This document shows positions 63,571-64,000 of a DNA stretch of 64,000 bases, in pieces. How positions within the stretch are numbered: the stretch's first letter is position 1; the number at the start of each line of letters is the position of its first letter. Both the position numbers and the translations under genes were made by a program. Below the pieces are notes generated by a model, which saw only the letters and a program-made list of their open reading frames with translations, searched no databases and was not told the origin of the DNA. The stretch is from positions 62,001 through 126,000 of the forward strand of contig NC_084601.1 of assembly GCF_033807715.1 (NCBI RefSeq), written 5' to 3'. The stretch is from Cololabis saira (lineage: Eukaryota > Chordata > Actinopteri > Beloniformes > Belonidae).

Positions 63571-63968
63571 TCACCAGCAGGCTGACTCACAGACCGCTGT
63601 GTTATAAGCCTTACAAATATGCCCATCAGTAACCCCACACTGGGTAGAGGGGCACTTGGGATCTGGCTTCAGAGCCTCATCAGGAGTCACTATCAGCGCT
63701 GCAATGGAGGGCTCGATGGGGAGCATGTGGTGGAGACCAGCCACTGCCGCGTCCTCCATCGCCGTCAGAGCGCGGTCATCAGATGTCAGCCTGGAGAGGG
63801 CTGTGACATCACTCCAGCATGAGTGCAGCTCCCTAAAAAATCCGACGAAGGCGGAATGGTGAATTCCACCGGAGAAGGATTGCGCCTGTGGAAGGCGCTA
63901 GAGGCCACCTCTGCACGCGGTGTATCCAGCTGCAAGTGCGCCAGGGCAGTGCAGATAACGCTCTCCAC
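63571..63968 (-). pseudogene. DIRS-like gag C-terminal part
   Basis: 63968-63786 and 63759-63571 together read DTPRAEVASSAFHRRNPSPVEF, SSDFLG, AMEDAAVAGLHHMLPIEPSIAALIV and KCPSTQCGVTDGHICKAY. They match the pattern of fish DIRS gag proteins. There is one break near 63770. 63400-63570 is the spacer to the RT. Confidence 0.65.
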
Positions 63969-64000
63969 GGAGGAACAAGCCGTCCCCTCCCGAGAGCCCT

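Larger units (their letters stand above)
60879..64000 (-). mobile_element. DIRS-like tyrosine-recombinase retrotransposon, partial and decayed
   Basis: On the minus strand from the right edge: gag-like (63968-63571: AFHRRNPSPVEFTIPPSSDFL, EPSIAALIVTPDEAL), RT (63396-62930: YFLVSERDDGRRPILDLRDLDEYV, WFATVDLQSACF), RNase H-like (62780-62216: TRHINVLELWALHFTLEHF, GLLAWTAPRLPGLRA), tyrosine recombinase (62024-61228: LCPVRALAAY, GVRCHSTRSV) and a terminal region with inverted repeats. No integrase or LTR is present. This order and the recombinase mark the DIRS group. Many frame changes make it inactive. The upstream end is outside the window. Confidence 0.85.

Noticed and set aside
61087..63862. 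Plus-strand ORFs across the DIRS-like region
   Set aside because: The minus strand gives gag, RT, RNase H and recombinase motifs in order; the plus-strand frames are GC-rich shadows.

Overview
The window is from a ray-finned (teleost) fish nuclear genome. Evidence: a spliced vps45 gene with GT-AG introns, a fish-type orosomucoid-like lipocalin, and a repeat population typical of teleosts (I/Nimb-like, L2 and Rex3/RTE LINEs, Ty3/gypsy elements including a Gmr1-type one, a DIRS-like element, hAT/TTAA/Tc1/Harbinger-type MITEs, a tRNA-derived SINE). No prokaryotic, organellar or CRISPR features are seen.

Layout. (1) 1-7985: a broken I/Nimb-like LINE on the plus strand (endonuclease, RT, RNase H, 3' tail) split by five insertions: a truncated L2, a solo LTR, a hAT-type MITE, a TTAA-flanked MITE and an antisense RT fragment. 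(2) 7986-20439: a palindromic foldback transposon whose arms have been pushed 10 kb apart by nested insertions. These include a Ty3/gypsy element (10878-20169) whose 3' LTR was itself hit by a 4.75-kb, GC-rich, apparently non-coding, poly(A)-tailed retroposon (15347-20100) that carries a 2.06-kb tandem duplication. (3) 20440-36930: vps45, 15 coding exons, 570 codons plus stop, with promoter and poly(A) signal; its introns hold MITEs, an antisense L2, a Harbinger-like element and several minisatellites. (4) 39120-52850: a tandem pair of orosomucoid-like lipocalin genes. The first is a truncated pseudogene and the second is complete (6 exons, 207 aa). They are separated by an antisense Rex3/RTE LINE that carries three minisatellites, a MITE and an intact 1061-codon L2 ORF. 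(5) 53670-60875: a tRNA-derived SINE, a hairpin MITE and a young minus-strand Gmr1-type gypsy element (integrase before RT, SCAN-like gag remnant) with a solo LTR in its integrase. (6) 60879-64000: the 3' half of a decayed DIRS-like tyrosine-recombinase retrotransposon on the minus strand, running off the window.

Only vps45 and the second lipocalin look like functional host genes. VPS45 is a Sec1/Munc18 regulator of endosomal SNARE assembly; the lipocalin is a predicted secreted ligand carrier. They are not functionally linked. The rest records repeated transposition. Insertion order can be read from target-site duplications, and several minisatellites appear to have started inside transposon sequence. 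All assignments come from reading the sequence and its translations; no database search was possible.
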